From Arenibacter certesii DSM 19833 (GTDB taxonomy: Bacteria > Bacteroidota > Bacteroidia > Flavobacteriales > Flavobacteriaceae), in contig NZ_AUCB01000006.1 in assembly GCF_000429545.1 (NCBI RefSeq), positions 147,954-211,953 of the forward strand: a stretch of 64,000 nt of DNA, in the 5' to 3' direction. Shown here piece by piece: positions 47,138 through 57,574 of this stretch (within the stretch, counting starts at the first letter, position 1; every line of letters starts with the position of its first letter). The notes beneath the pieces were generated by a model. It had not been told where the DNA came from, made no database searches, and saw only the letters and a program-made list of their open reading frames with translations. The position numbers and the translations under genes are program-made.

Positions 47138-50100
47138 CTAAAATTTAACATTAATGCCTATACCTAAGTATCTTGTAGAAGGATCCTGTAAATTGTTATC
47201 GTTCCCAAAATCCGGATCAATAATATCAGCCTTCTTCCATGCCAACAAGTTGTAGCCACTAAAGGTTACATCTAAGTTTTGAACTCCATTAATGTTGGCC
47301 AATTCGGTAAAATCATATTTAAAGGAGAGCGTTCTTAATTTAAAAAAGCTTCTATCAAAAATATTAGCAAACTTTTTATTTTCCTTGTAAGTCACAGCTG
47401 CTCTATAAGGATATTGCTGAGACCAAGACTGCCAGCTTACCGCGGTTGTATTTTGAGCGTATTCCCTTGTGTCTGAAATTACCTCCCCGTTAACATCCTG
47501 CACCAATTCTCCACTGGTTACATGAACACCTTTTGGCACATAAACCGGTTGACCGGCCGCATATTCCGCATCCCGAAATTCTGTAGAATAGGGGTGTTTA
47601 CCTCCCCACCACATTTTCTCAACAGTCAATGAACGCATTAAACCGCCCCATACACCGTCTATACCAATATTCACGGTTAACTTTTTATATTTAAAACTAT
47701 TCTGTAAACCCAAGGTCCAACTAGGATCATTATGCCCCAAAAGTTGTGGATAACTATCTCTAATAGGCATTCCGTTAGTCCCTAAAATTAGATCGCCATT
47801 ACCCGACTTCTGCCACACTGTTGCATAATAGCTATCTGCCCTATCATTTAGCTTAAGGTTGTTATATGTGGAATTGTTGTCATATATTTCGGTGATTTTC
47901 TTAACCTGTCTACTCCAGTTGGCCGTAACGTTCCATGAGAAATCATCCATGACTATTGGTTTGGCATTTAAGACGACTTCAAACCCATTTGTGGTATATT
48001 CATTTCCATTTACCTTTCTATTTTCAAATCCTGAGGTGTTGGAAATTGGTAAATCTATAATCTGATTAGTGTCTACCACATTGTAATAAGTAAGGTCCAA
48101 CCCAATCCTATTTTGTAAAAATGCTGAACTTAACCCAATTTCGAACGAATTTGAACTTTCGGGCTCTATATTAGAATTTACCAATCCGTTAGGATATTGT
48201 AATTTTATATTTCCACCAAAAACGCCACTATTGGTATAGTATGATGAGATACTATATGGATTTAAATCACTGGATACCTTTGCCCATGATCCATATAGCT
48301 TTAAATAATCCAAAGCTTTCGGCATTGTTACATAATTAGAAACAACTGTACTTAACGAAACCGAAGGGTAGAAGTAGGAACGATTTTCCTTCGGCAGGGT
48401 GGATGACCAGTCATTTCTTGCAGCGGCTGTTAAAAAGACGGCATCATAAAGATCTATTCCCAAAGTAGCATAAACACTATTGGTGGCTCTTTCTTCATAA
48501 TAATTAGTTCCGGCAATATTACCACTGGTGTTGTTTAGACTATATACAAAGGGAACAACAAGGCCATCAGTTGAATTATATTCCTGCTGATATTTTCTAT
48601 AAAATGTAGAGGCACCGGCGTTAATATCGAAAGAAATATCTTCCGTCAGGGATTTTGCATAGGAGGTCAAGATATCATAATCTATAGTCAGCCTTTTGGA
48701 ATTCCACGTCTTGTAATCCCCTTCCCTGGCATCTCCGTAATTCAAATAAGTTTTAGGGCTTTGTCTGTCCTCAAAAATATCCTGCATTACAGCGGAACCT
48801 CTGGCTTGCAAAGTAAGCCCTTCGGCGATATCATATTTCAACAACATTTGAGCATTAATTAAGTCTGCATCATACTTCTGATTCAATTCATTAGCAGCAA
48901 AATAAACGTTGTTATACCAAGCGTAATTGTAGTTGGCTTGTCTATATCCTTCCTGTCCAGGAATATACATGTGCTCTTTTAATTCTTTCCCGTTAACATC
49001 ATCCCCCATCCAGATTAGGATAGTATACATATGGTTCTTTGGACCATAACCATGTCTAGGATAATTGGGAGAATACACTTTATTATAGGATAATTTACTA
49101 TCCAAAGTAAGCGAATTGGATAACTTGGTTGTTGATTTAAAAGTTAACCCGCCAGTTTTAAGCCCCGAATTGGGAACTCTATCCTTTTGGTCGGAATAAT
49201 TTCCGGACAAGCGGAACGATCCTTTCTCGGACTTATTAGAAATTGAAAAATCGGTACTGGAAATATAACCTGTTCCCATGAAATCCTTAAGGTTGTCATG
49301 ATACTCCCATGGGGTTGGCACTCTGGAATAACGCGATTTATCATCGTATTGAGTTCCATAAACATCACCCCACCAAGGAATGGTTTCACCAGAAACATTA
49401 TCTAAAATAGGGCTGTTCCATTGAGAAACCATAACTCCAGGTTCAAACTTAGGACCCCAGATCATATCCCCATCGGAAATACCTCCATCTTTTCCATCCC
49501 AGAATTCATATTTTCCATTGGAGCCATTGCCATACTCACTTTGTGTTTCCGGAAAAACAGTAAAACCTGCAGAAACCATCGTATTATGGGAGACTGAAAT
49601 TTCTAGACCATCTACTTTGGCATTCTTGGTCGTTATTAATATGGCGCCATTTCTACCTCTAGATCCATATAAAGCAGAGGCCGTTGTTCCTTTTAATACG
49701 TTAATATTTGCAATATTATTGGCAGATACATCATAAAAGTCGGTTTCAACAGCGATACCATCTATCACAATCAAGGGCGATTTGCCCCTGAGGGAAAAAG
49801 ACGGCTTTTGGAACAAGCCTGTAGGATTACTTACCGTTAGACCCGCTACTTGACCAGTAAATAAATTTCCCACGTTAGGAGCATTTATTTCTTCAATAAC
49901 CTCTACATCCATTTTTTGAGTGGCGTAACCAATCTTCTTCTCCGCTCTGGTAATCCCTAATGCTGTTACCACCACTTCGTTTAAACCAGTAGCACTTTCT
50001 TCTAGAGCAATGGATACGTTTGCATTACCATTTACGGGGACTTCCTTACCTGTATATCCAATATAGGAAATCACTAAAATAGCATTCTCGTTATTTACAT

Positions 50101-50394
50101 TAATAGTAAATTTCCCATTAAAGCGGACTGGGTTCCGTTTGTAGTTCCCTTTTCCAGAACATTGGCGCCTGGTAACGGGTTACCATTACTATCTAAAATA
50201 GTACCTTCTACCATGAACTGTTGAAATACATCTATCCTTTCTACCTCATCACTGTATTTAAAAGAATTATTTTTTACATTGGCCTGAACCTGAATAAGTG
50301 AAATACTTAAAAGCAACCATGTAGTAAGTTTCATTTTTAAATTAAAATGTAGTCGTAAATGGGCTTGGTACCCAAGCCTATATTGGTTTTTCAT
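47138..50394 (-). pseudogene. SusC/RagA family TonB-dependent transporter, frameshifted
   Basis: Two reading frames together make one SusC. The first part (50394 to about 50124) gives a signal peptide (MKLTTWLLLSISLIQVQA) and the start of the regulatory-like domain (LPGANVLEKGTTNGTQ). The second (about 50123 to 47138) continues with NGKFTINVNNEN and VISYIGYTG, then the plug (LNEVVVTALGITRAEKKIGYA) and the barrel to VKF at the end. Adding one base between 50124 and 50123 restores QSDFNGKF, so a single base is missing. The STN signalling domain that normally lies between signal and regulatory domains of sigma/FecR-linked receptors is absent. It may be a true pseudogene or a sequencing error; the rest is intact. 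Confidence 0.85.
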
Positions 50395-50560
50395 ATTTGT
50401 GAAATGGTTTTGGTGGTTAATAATTTTAATCAAATTTCAGTAGGAAGTGTAGGCGCCCTTTAGGACAATTATTGTTACACATCCTATAATTCAGGTGGTT
50501 AACCTTAAAAAGTGATTTACCTAAATCTTAGAAAGTCTAGTCCATTGGCGGTTAGTTTAT

Positions 50561-51512
50561 TTAATTAATAATTATTTGACCCTCCTTAATATTATAGTCC
50601 ATTTTGTAGGTCTCATTGAACACTTGGAAGACTTGATCAATAGTTTCAATATCAAAACTTGCTGTAATTAATTCTTGGCCCCATTTTTTGTTGTTATTTA
50701 TAATTTTCACATTATAATGTCGCTCTAGTTTTTTTACTATTTTTTTAAAGGGTACATGTCTCAATAAAATTTTTCCATTTATCCAATTAATATGTTCTGC
50801 TATGTTTACCTCCTCAATTAACATTTGCAGATTATATCTATTTCTATTCGGCTTTGTGCCCTGGCTCCAATACGCATGCATTGGAAGAATCAAAAGTCTG
50901 ACTACTATTATATACTGAAATCGATCCTTCAATAAGTGTGGTATTCACAAATTGGTCCTCCGGATAGGAAGACCAATTAAATTTTGTCGCCAACACCCTT
51001 ACTTTAATATCCTCAGTGTTGACTACAAATGGACTATGGCTGTCTTTAGCCACCATAAAAAAAGCTTCCCCATCCAGAAAAACTTGTCTACTTTCAGACC
51101 CTAAAAATTGAACTGGATATCTGAGGGAAGTCCCTGAATTAAGAATTACCTTAGTTCCATCTGAAAGCATTAAATCAACTCTTTCCCCATTGGGAACTGA
51201 GAGGGTATTGTATACTAGTTCCGCTTTTTGAGTTCCTTTGTCTTTATAGATTACTTGCCTGTCTTTTTCTGAACCTTCTAATATTACGCGACTTTTATTT
51301 TTAGAAGATTGATTATGCTTATTAATAATAATATAATAAGAGGGATCTAAATCTGTATTGGAAATATCCAAAGTAGAAACAACATACTTAGCTTGTAAAA
51401 GATTAAATTTTTTTACATTATTATCGGAAGCAATAATCCACTTCTCAACTTCCCTTTCTTCATGAGAAGTTGCAGTTCCTCTTAAGTATTTGGATATTTT
51501 ATGATCCAACAT
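50561..51512 (-). pseudogene. FecR family anti-sigma factor, frameshifted and without membrane helix
   Basis: The N-terminal cytosolic anti-sigma segment (about 1-45, HEEREVEKWIIASDNNVKKF) and the FecR domain (about 85-220, LSVPNGERVDLMLSDGTKVIL, YPVQFLGSESRQVFLDGEAFF) are in one frame that stops at 50844 after LEPGHKAE. The C-terminal domain (EHINWINGKILLRHVPFKK to GQIIIN) continues in another frame to 50561. Removing one base near 50846 joins them as HKAERNRYNL. No transmembrane helix is found between the two parts where family members have one (around residues 50-80). The gene lies 62 bases after the sigma factor gene. Confidence 0.85.
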
Positions 51513-51574
51513 CGTCTAGTGTTATATTATATAGACGATTCAGAAAAGATTTACACCTAGTTATAAATTATAAT

Positions 51575-52159
51575 TTATTGAGAAAAAGTTATAAATTCCT
51601 TCAAATGCAGTTTCATATGTTTAATTGCGACGGAAATGTGATTCTCTACCGTTCTTTGAGAAATACCCATTTGGTCGGCTATTTCGCCATGCTTTAAACC
51701 CTCAAGTCGGCTCTTTTTAAAAATGTTTTTACATTTTTCGGGCAATAGCTCAATGCTCTGAATAATTTTACTTTCCAATTCATTTTCCAATAACATAGAT
51801 GCGGACTCATCATGAAGGAATTGATATTTTATTTCAGATTTTATTCTATAACTATTATCTAAATAGTTCTGTTTAATCTTTTCATGCTTTAACTGGTCCA
51901 AGCAAGAATTTTTGGTCATGGTATACAAGTAGCTATTAATATTAGTTACCTTTTTAAGAACCGCTCTATTTTCCCATATTTTAAGAAATACATTTTGTAC
52001 GATGCTTTCTGCATCTTGATGATAAACCAAGTAACCTTTTGCTATATTAACAAGCTTCGTATAGTAGAGTCTGAATAAGGTCTCAAAAGCACATTTTTCT
52101 TCCTTCTCTATAAGGAGAAGAAAAAATTCGTTGTTGACCTTAGGTTGACCTTTTTTCAA
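51575..52159 (-). CDS. RNA polymerase ECF-type sigma-70 factor (FecI-like)
   Basis: This 194-residue protein has region 2 (about 25-95, FETLFRLYYTKLVNIAKGYL, QNVFLKIWENRAVL, NINSYLYTMTKNSCLDQLKHEK) and region 4 (about 140-190, SIELLPEKCKNIFKKSRLEG, then HGEIADQMGISQRTVENH). It belongs to the Bacteroidota ECF group paired with FecR and SusC. It presumably drives the susC-susD operon behind it. Because its FecR partner appears broken, it could be unregulated or itself idle. The gene is intact, and 301 bases separate it from iolG. Confidence 0.92.
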   Translation of the reverse strand: MKKGQPKVNNEFFLLLIEKEEKCAFETLFRLYYTKLVNIAKGYLVYHQDAESIVQNVFLKIWENRAVLKKVTNINSYLYTMTKNSCLDQLKHEKIKQNYLDNSYRIKSEIKYQFLHDESASMLLENELESKIIQSIELLPEKCKNIFKKSRLEGLKHGEIADQMGISQRTVENHISVAIKHMKLHLKEFITFSQ

Positions 52160-52460
52160 CTTACTATTTGTTTTATATTCAATAAATAATCGATTTATCA
52201 GCTCAAATAAAAAGACATTTTAGCGGTGTGATTTCTAATTCATATTACCAATACTTTATTCGACAATAACGCAACACCCTATTTATGTAGTTAGATTTAG
52301 AGATTAAAACCTACATAATTGCAAACACCAAGTTTTGTACTTCAGTTTAATGTACCTGTTGATAAACTAATGCGGATTTCTCAATCATACGATTTATCCC
52401 AAAACGAAGTCATTAATATTTTAAATTTATTTCTATTGGACTTTTAGTAACTGCGATATA
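52160..52460. other. Gap between the sigma factor gene and iolG
   Basis: 301 AT-rich bases hold the end of the inositol operon and the promoter region of the sigma factor gene. I see no gene, no clear terminator hairpin after iolG and no clean TAnnTTTG match. Confidence 0.5.
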
Positions 52461-53471
52461 TTAAATTGAAATTTCCTCTATCTGGACGGGTCTTTTTTCT
52501 TGAAGGGATTTTATAGCCGCCAAACCAATTTTAAGTGACAATAATCCATCTTTCCCATCCACGGGTACTACCGTTCCATTTTTTAGGCTACTTACAAATT
52601 CGAGCATCTCCGTTTTATAGGCCATAGCATATCTTTCCAGGAAAAAATGTAAGGGTAGGGATGCTTGGATTCCCTTATCGGTATAAAGTCGATGTGAATC
52701 CATAAAATTATTATTGGCCTGCACCATTCCTTTAGACCCAAATACTTCAATACGTTGATCATAACCATAAGCCGCTTCTCTGCTATTATCTATAATGGCC
52801 ATAGTACCGTCTGTATAGGTCAATGTTACCACAGCGGTATCTATATCACCAGCCTCCCCGATTGATGGATCAATAAGGACAGCTCCTTTTGCATAGACCT
52901 CTACTATTTCTTTCCCTACTACATATCTCGCCATATCAAAATCGTGGATTGTCATATCAAGAAAAAGTCCACCAGATTTTTCAATATAGCTTATAGGAGG
53001 GGCACCTGGATCTCTACTTGTTATCTTTACCAAGTGAGGAAGTCCAACGGCGCCTTCCTTTACCAGTTCGTGAACCTTTTTAAATTCCTTATCAAACCTT
53101 CGATTGAATCCCAACATCAATTCAATATTTGCGCCTTCCACCACTTTCAATACTTCTACAACCCTTTTCATAGATAGATCCAACGGTTTTTCACAAAACA
53201 CATGGACTCCTGCCTTTGCGGCCATTTCTACATAATTGGCATGGGTGTCTGTAGGTGAACAGATTACTACAGCATCAAACGTGTCCACAGTCAATAGCTC
53301 CTTAAACGTGCCTGTGATATGGGGAATATTCCATTTACGGGCATATTCCCTACATTCTTCCATAGGATCCATTACGGCCACCACCTCTACATGTTCCATT
53401 TGCAGTAAGTTTTCCAAATGGATTTTCCCAATTCTTCCCAGGCCTGCCAAGGCAAATTTAACTTTTGTCAT
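52461..53471 (-). CDS. iolG: Inositol 2-dehydrogenase
   Basis: This 336-residue oxidoreductase of the Gfo/Idh/MocA family oxidises myo-inositol to scyllo-inosose with NAD. The Rossmann motif is GLGRIGKIH at residues 10-18; the catalytic lysine is Lys95 in CEKPLDLS, and Asp172 and His176 in FLDMTIHDFDMARY complete the active site of the family. It is the last gene of the inositol operon, 42 bases after iolE, although it makes the first step of the pathway. Other inositol-type dehydrogenases of this family look alike, so the assignment rests on the operon as well. Confidence 0.93.
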   Translation of the reverse strand: MTKVKFALAGLGRIGKIHLENLLQMEHVEVVAVMDPMEECREYARKWNIPHITGTFKELLTVDTFDAVVICSPTDTHANYVEMAAKAGVHVFCEKPLDLSMKRVVEVLKVVEGANIELMLGFNRRFDKEFKKVHELVKEGAVGLPHLVKITSRDPGAPPISYIEKSGGLFLDMTIHDFDMARYVVGKEIVEVYAKGAVLIDPSIGEAGDIDTAVVTLTYTDGTMAIIDNSREAAYGYDQRIEVFGSKGMVQANNNFMDSHRLYTDKGIQASLPLHFFLERYAMAYKTEMLEFVSSLKNGTVVPVDGKDGLLSLKIGLAAIKSLQEKRPVQIEEISI

Positions 53472-53513
53472 AAGTTTAAATGTTTACTAATGGTTATAAA
53501 AATGTTCCTAGAA

Positions 53514-54419
53514 CTAAAGGCCCAAAGAAATTAAGTAATCCCTATTGGCTTGGGCACATTCTTTGGGTTTGCCCATCCCTGGTAATATATCTTGCTCCAC
53601 TACAATCCAATCTTTATATCCCTTCTCTTTTAGATGAGATATAATTCTGGGGAAGTCTACATTCCCCTTTCCCAATTCACAAAATACGCCCCGTTTAATA
53701 GCATCAAAATAATCTCCGTTTACCTCTTGTGAAGCTTTTGCAGCGTCTGGACTATAATCTTTAAAGTGTACATGCCATATCCTTTCATCATACTTCTTTA
53801 GCGCATGTAGCGGATTTCCGCCTCCAAAGGCGTAATGACCCATGTCCAAACAAAGCCCTAAGAGATTTGGATCTGTAAGCGACATCAACATGTCAATTTC
53901 TTCTGGAGTTTCGACGTATCCGGCACAGTGGTGATGAAAAACCGTTCTTATCCCATATTTATCTTTTACCGCTTGGGCAATCTTTTCGGCGCCTGAAGCA
54001 TAAACGCTCCATTGTTCCTTTGAAAGACCCATTTCTGATGTAATTCTTCCCGCATTTTTGGTCCGCTCAGTCACCGAACCATTCTCATCTGCCAGCACTA
54101 TGAAAGCATTCTTATAACCCGAATTGTACATCAGCTGGGCCACCTTTAATGCAGCCTCCACACCCCTGGAATGCTTGCTCTTATCTGCCAAAGCTACTGG
54201 GACAAAGGCCCCTAAAAGCTGCAGTCCTCTTTTGCTTATCTCCGCCTTCAATTTACTAGGATCTGTGGGCATAAAGCCCCAATCCCCTAGCTCGGTTCCT
54301 AGATATCCGGTCTCTTTAATTTCATCCAATACTTGTTCAAAACCTATCTCATCGGATTTTTCTTCCAAGTCAAACTCCAAGGCACCCCATGAGCATGGGG
54401 CATTAGCTATTTTTATCAT
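53514..54419 (-). CDS. iolE: Myo-inosose-2 dehydratase
   Basis: From the chosen start this 301-residue TIM-barrel protein begins IANAPCSWGALEFDL, the signature of IolE, and contains ETGYLGTELGDWGFMP, FHHHCAGYVETPEEID and LCLDMGHYAFGGGNP with metal ligands, and ends near VVEQDI. It removes water from scyllo-inosose to give the 3,5/4-trihydroxycyclohexane-1,2-dione that IolD opens. The upstream ATG at 54467 would overlap the stop of iolA by 38 bases and adds residues unlike the family; 54419 leaves a gap of 10 bases. Confidence 0.92.
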   Translation of the reverse strand: MIKIANAPCSWGALEFDLEEKSDEIGFEQVLDEIKETGYLGTELGDWGFMPTDPSKLKAEISKRGLQLLGAFVPVALADKSKHSRGVEAALKVAQLMYNSGYKNAFIVLADENGSVTERTKNAGRITSEMGLSKEQWSVYASGAEKIAQAVKDKYGIRTVFHHHCAGYVETPEEIDMLMSLTDPNLLGLCLDMGHYAFGGGNPLHALKKYDERIWHVHFKDYSPDAAKASQEVNGDYFDAIKRGVFCELGKGNVDFPRIISHLKEKGYKDWIVVEQDILPGMGKPKECAQANRDYLISLGL

Positions 54420-54429
54420 TAATGGGATA

Positions 54430-55905
54430 TTAAAATTTTCGGGACCAAATATTTGGCCATCTTTCAATAATTACCTTGGTCTGGGTAAAAAACTCTATAG
54501 CGTGTTTGCCCTGCCCGTGCAGGTCTCCAAAAAAGCTATCCTTCCACCCACTAAATGGAAATTGCGCCATTGGTGCGGCCACACCTATATTTATACCAAT
54601 ATTTCCCGCATCGGCCTCGTTTCTGAATTTTCTGGCATTGGCACCGCTACCAGTAAAAATACAGGCCATATTACCATAGTCTCCCCCATTAACAAACTTA
54701 AGGGCCTCATCTATGTTCTTCATCGCTATTAAACTCATCACCGGGCCGAAAATTTCTGTTTTAATAAGTTCCTTGTCTAGCGCCACATTTTCTAAAATAG
54801 TCGGAGTAAGGAAATTTCCTCTTTCATAACCCGATATATGGGCATTCCTACCATCTAAAAGAAGATTAGCCCCTTCATCGATCCCTTTTTGAATCAGTCC
54901 AGTTATTCGCTCCTTACTTTGAGGCGTAATTACAGGTCCCATATTAATATCCTTATCCAGTCCATATCCGGTGGTTCTGGATTTTACCGTTTCATAAAGT
55001 GCCTCCTTAATTTGTTTTTTCTGGTCATCAACGGTTATAATGGTTGAGGCAGCCAAACAACGCTGGCCTGCACAGCCATAAACGGAATCTGCAATTATCT
55101 TAGAAGACATTTCTATATCCGCATCGGGCAGTATCACTACCGGGTTTTTAGCCCCTCCTTGTGCTTGAACTCTTTTGCCGTTTGCAGTTCCCTTGGAATA
55201 TATATATCTAGCTACAGGGGTACTACCAACAAAACTAATTGCCTTGATTGTGGGATGTTCCAAAATGGCGTCTACGGAATCTTTACCTCCATGCACCAAA
55301 CTCACCAGTCCTTTTGGAATGTCTAATTGATCTATCATTTCAAAGATCTTCATCATGGTAAGCGGAACTTTTTCTGATGGTTTTACTACAAAAGCATTCC
55401 CTGTGGCAATGGCATAAGGAAGAAACCAAAAAACGATCATACTAGGAAAGTTAAAAGGCGTAATACATGCTGCAACTCCCAAAGGCTGTCTAATCATCAT
55501 TTCGTCAATACCCGTGGCAATATCCTCTATTACGTCCCCAGCTATTAGCATAGGGGTACCACATGCCACTTCAATATTTTCTATGGCCCTTTGAATCTCA
55601 CCCACCGATTCACCATAAGTTTTACCAGATTCCATGGTGATTGTTTCCGCCAAAGATTCCATGTTTTCTTCCATAAGGGATTTTAGCTTGTACAAGACTT
55701 GTACCCGTTTTAGTACGGGAACCTTGCTCCACTCCTTAAACGCCTTAAAAGCAGCCTGCACCGCTAAATCTACATCTACAGAAGTACCAGAGCCAAAAGG
55801 CACTTTGGCCATAACCTCTTGTGTAGCGGGGTTCACTACATCTACTGTTTCCTTGGACGCACTTGCGGTCCAAACCCCATCGATATAATTTTTTAGTATG
55901 TTCAT
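54430..55905 (-). CDS. iolA: Methylmalonate-semialdehyde dehydrogenase (CoA-acylating)
   Basis: This 491-residue enzyme converts malonate semialdehyde to acetyl-CoA and CO2, the last inositol step, and can also serve valine breakdown as MmsA. The nucleophile is Cys283 in GCAGQRCLAAST. The motif QAQGGAKNPVV carries Asn where classical aldehyde dehydrogenases have the general-base Glu, a mark of this CoA-dependent subfamily. Other motifs are TPFNFPSMI and FVGSTPVARYIY. It lies 39 bases after the symporter gene and 10 bases before iolE. Confidence 0.94.
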   Translation of the reverse strand: MNILKNYIDGVWTASASKETVDVVNPATQEVMAKVPFGSGTSVDVDLAVQAAFKAFKEWSKVPVLKRVQVLYKLKSLMEENMESLAETITMESGKTYGESVGEIQRAIENIEVACGTPMLIAGDVIEDIATGIDEMMIRQPLGVAACITPFNFPSMIVFWFLPYAIATGNAFVVKPSEKVPLTMMKIFEMIDQLDIPKGLVSLVHGGKDSVDAILEHPTIKAISFVGSTPVARYIYSKGTANGKRVQAQGGAKNPVVILPDADIEMSSKIIADSVYGCAGQRCLAASTIITVDDQKKQIKEALYETVKSRTTGYGLDKDINMGPVITPQSKERITGLIQKGIDEGANLLLDGRNAHISGYERGNFLTPTILENVALDKELIKTEIFGPVMSLIAMKNIDEALKFVNGGDYGNMACIFTGSGANARKFRNEADAGNIGINIGVAAPMAQFPFSGWKDSFFGDLHGQGKHAIEFFTQTKVIIERWPNIWSRKF

Positions 55906-55944
55906 TTTCCAATCATTTTTATATTAGGTTCCATTAGATTTTAA

Positions 55945-57540
55945 TTAGTTGTTCCACAACAACACATAGATAAGGACCGTAACGGCACATAATCCAATAG
56001 ACATGGGCACCGTGTATTTCCAAGCAGTTAGGTTCACTGCACCTACATCTGTAATTTCATATTTATTAGTATTGGGATAATAATGGGAGACCGCGTACAT
56101 GATAGCGACATTCAATACAAACTCTATTCCCCAAAGGTGTACAAAATGAATACCGTGGCTAGTATAGCCCCAAGTCATAAACGTATAAAAACAAAGCCCG
56201 AATATTAATGCGGTTTTTGCACCTGTGGCGGACACCTTTTTCATGAAGAATCCTGCCAATAGGATGGAAGCGATCGGGATAAAGAAAATACCGTTCAATT
56301 CTTGCAGCAATTGATATAAACCGTCCGAAGCATTAGCCACCATAGGGGCAGCAAAAATGGCTATCACAGCCAATATTGCGGAAGTAAGCTTGCCTATTTT
56401 CACCAGTTTGTTATCGCTTACATTTTTAGCGATATGTTTCTTATAAATATCCATACTAAACAAGGTAGCCACCGAATTCAGCACAGAATTAAAGGTACTG
56501 AGAACGGCTCCCATAATTACTGCTGCAAAAAAACCAATCAGCCAAACAGGCAGTACCTTTTTCACTAATTGGGGATAAACGGAATCTTGTTGATCAAAAT
56601 AGGTATCTTGAAAATAGTAGTAGCAAATTACTCCTGGCAGTATAATTACCAGTGGAATCAATATTTTAAAAAGCCCGGTCAACAACAATCCTTTTTGGGC
56701 CTCTTTTAAATTTTTCGCTCCCAAAGCCCTTTGGATAATTGTCTGGTTCATCCCCCAGAAATAAAGCTGATTGATTATAAGGCCTGTAAACAACACCTCA
56801 AAAGGCAAAACCGAATCCCTGGCCCCCACTACGTTAAACTTCTCTGGCGCATAATTGTACACCTTTACCAAGCCGTCTACAATATTATTATCTCCAATTG
56901 CCATAAGGGCCAAAAATGGGATCAATAAGCCCCCCAACAAAAGTCCAATTCCATTAATAGTATCTGAATAGGCCACCGCTTTTAGGCCTCCAAAAATGGC
57001 GTATATGGAGCCAATAACCCCAATGGCCACCACTGTAATCCAAAGTCCTTCTGTCTTGTCTACTCCCAAAGCTTCAGATACGCCAAACAGGCTTTCTATA
57101 CCAATAGCTCCAGAGTAGAGTACAATAGGCAATAGGGTCACCACAAAAGAAAAGATAAGGATAGCTGCTACCATGGTCCTGGTAAGGCTATCAAATCTTT
57201 TTTCCAAGAACTGGGGAATGGTTGTTAAGCCCATTTTTAAATATTTGGGCACAAAAAATATGGCAGCTATCACTAATGCTATGGAAGAAGTAACTTCCCA
57301 TGCAATTACGATAAAACCGTTTACGTATGAATTCCCGTTCATCCCAATAAGATGCTCAGAGGAAATATTGGTGAGCAACATTGATCCAGCGATCACCACT
57401 CCAGTTAAACTTCTTCCGCCCAAGTAATACCCATCTAGGGAAGCTAAGTCGGTTTTCCTAAGACTATACCAGGTAAAAAAGGCGACCCCTCCAGTGAACA
57501 GGAGAAAGGAACCTAAAATAATTATCAGATTGGTATCCAT
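55945..57540 (-). CDS. Sodium:solute symporter (SSS family), probable inositol importer
   Basis: This 531-residue protein has about 14 transmembrane helices and the SSS start FFTWYSLRKTDLASLDGYYLGGRSL, with ISSEHLIGMNG near 60 and a typical central GLKAVAYSDTINGIGLLLG. It resembles the SGLT-type branch that carries sugars and polyols. Placed between iolD and iolA it is inferred to import myo-inositol with sodium. Bacillus uses major-facilitator permeases for this; sodium symporters are plausible in marine bacteria. Confidence 0.9.
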   Translation of the reverse strand: MDTNLIIILGSFLLFTGGVAFFTWYSLRKTDLASLDGYYLGGRSLTGVVIAGSMLLTNISSEHLIGMNGNSYVNGFIVIAWEVTSSIALVIAAIFFVPKYLKMGLTTIPQFLEKRFDSLTRTMVAAILIFSFVVTLLPIVLYSGAIGIESLFGVSEALGVDKTEGLWITVVAIGVIGSIYAIFGGLKAVAYSDTINGIGLLLGGLLIPFLALMAIGDNNIVDGLVKVYNYAPEKFNVVGARDSVLPFEVLFTGLIINQLYFWGMNQTIIQRALGAKNLKEAQKGLLLTGLFKILIPLVIILPGVICYYYFQDTYFDQQDSVYPQLVKKVLPVWLIGFFAAVIMGAVLSTFNSVLNSVATLFSMDIYKKHIAKNVSDNKLVKIGKLTSAILAVIAIFAAPMVANASDGLYQLLQELNGIFFIPIASILLAGFFMKKVSATGAKTALIFGLCFYTFMTWGYTSHGIHFVHLWGIEFVLNVAIMYAVSHYYPNTNKYEITDVGAVNLTAWKYTVPMSIGLCAVTVLIYVLLWNN

Positions 57541-57574
57541 ACGGTTGGTTGGTTGATTTATGGTTTATAACATT

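Noticed and set aside
50095..50433. Separate small 112-residue gene before the second susC
   Set aside because: It is the signal peptide and first domain of that susC in another frame, split by one missing base.
50561..50932. Separate 123-residue gene after the anti-sigma factor
   Set aside because: From about residue 34 on it is the C-terminal domain of the same FecR in a shifted frame.
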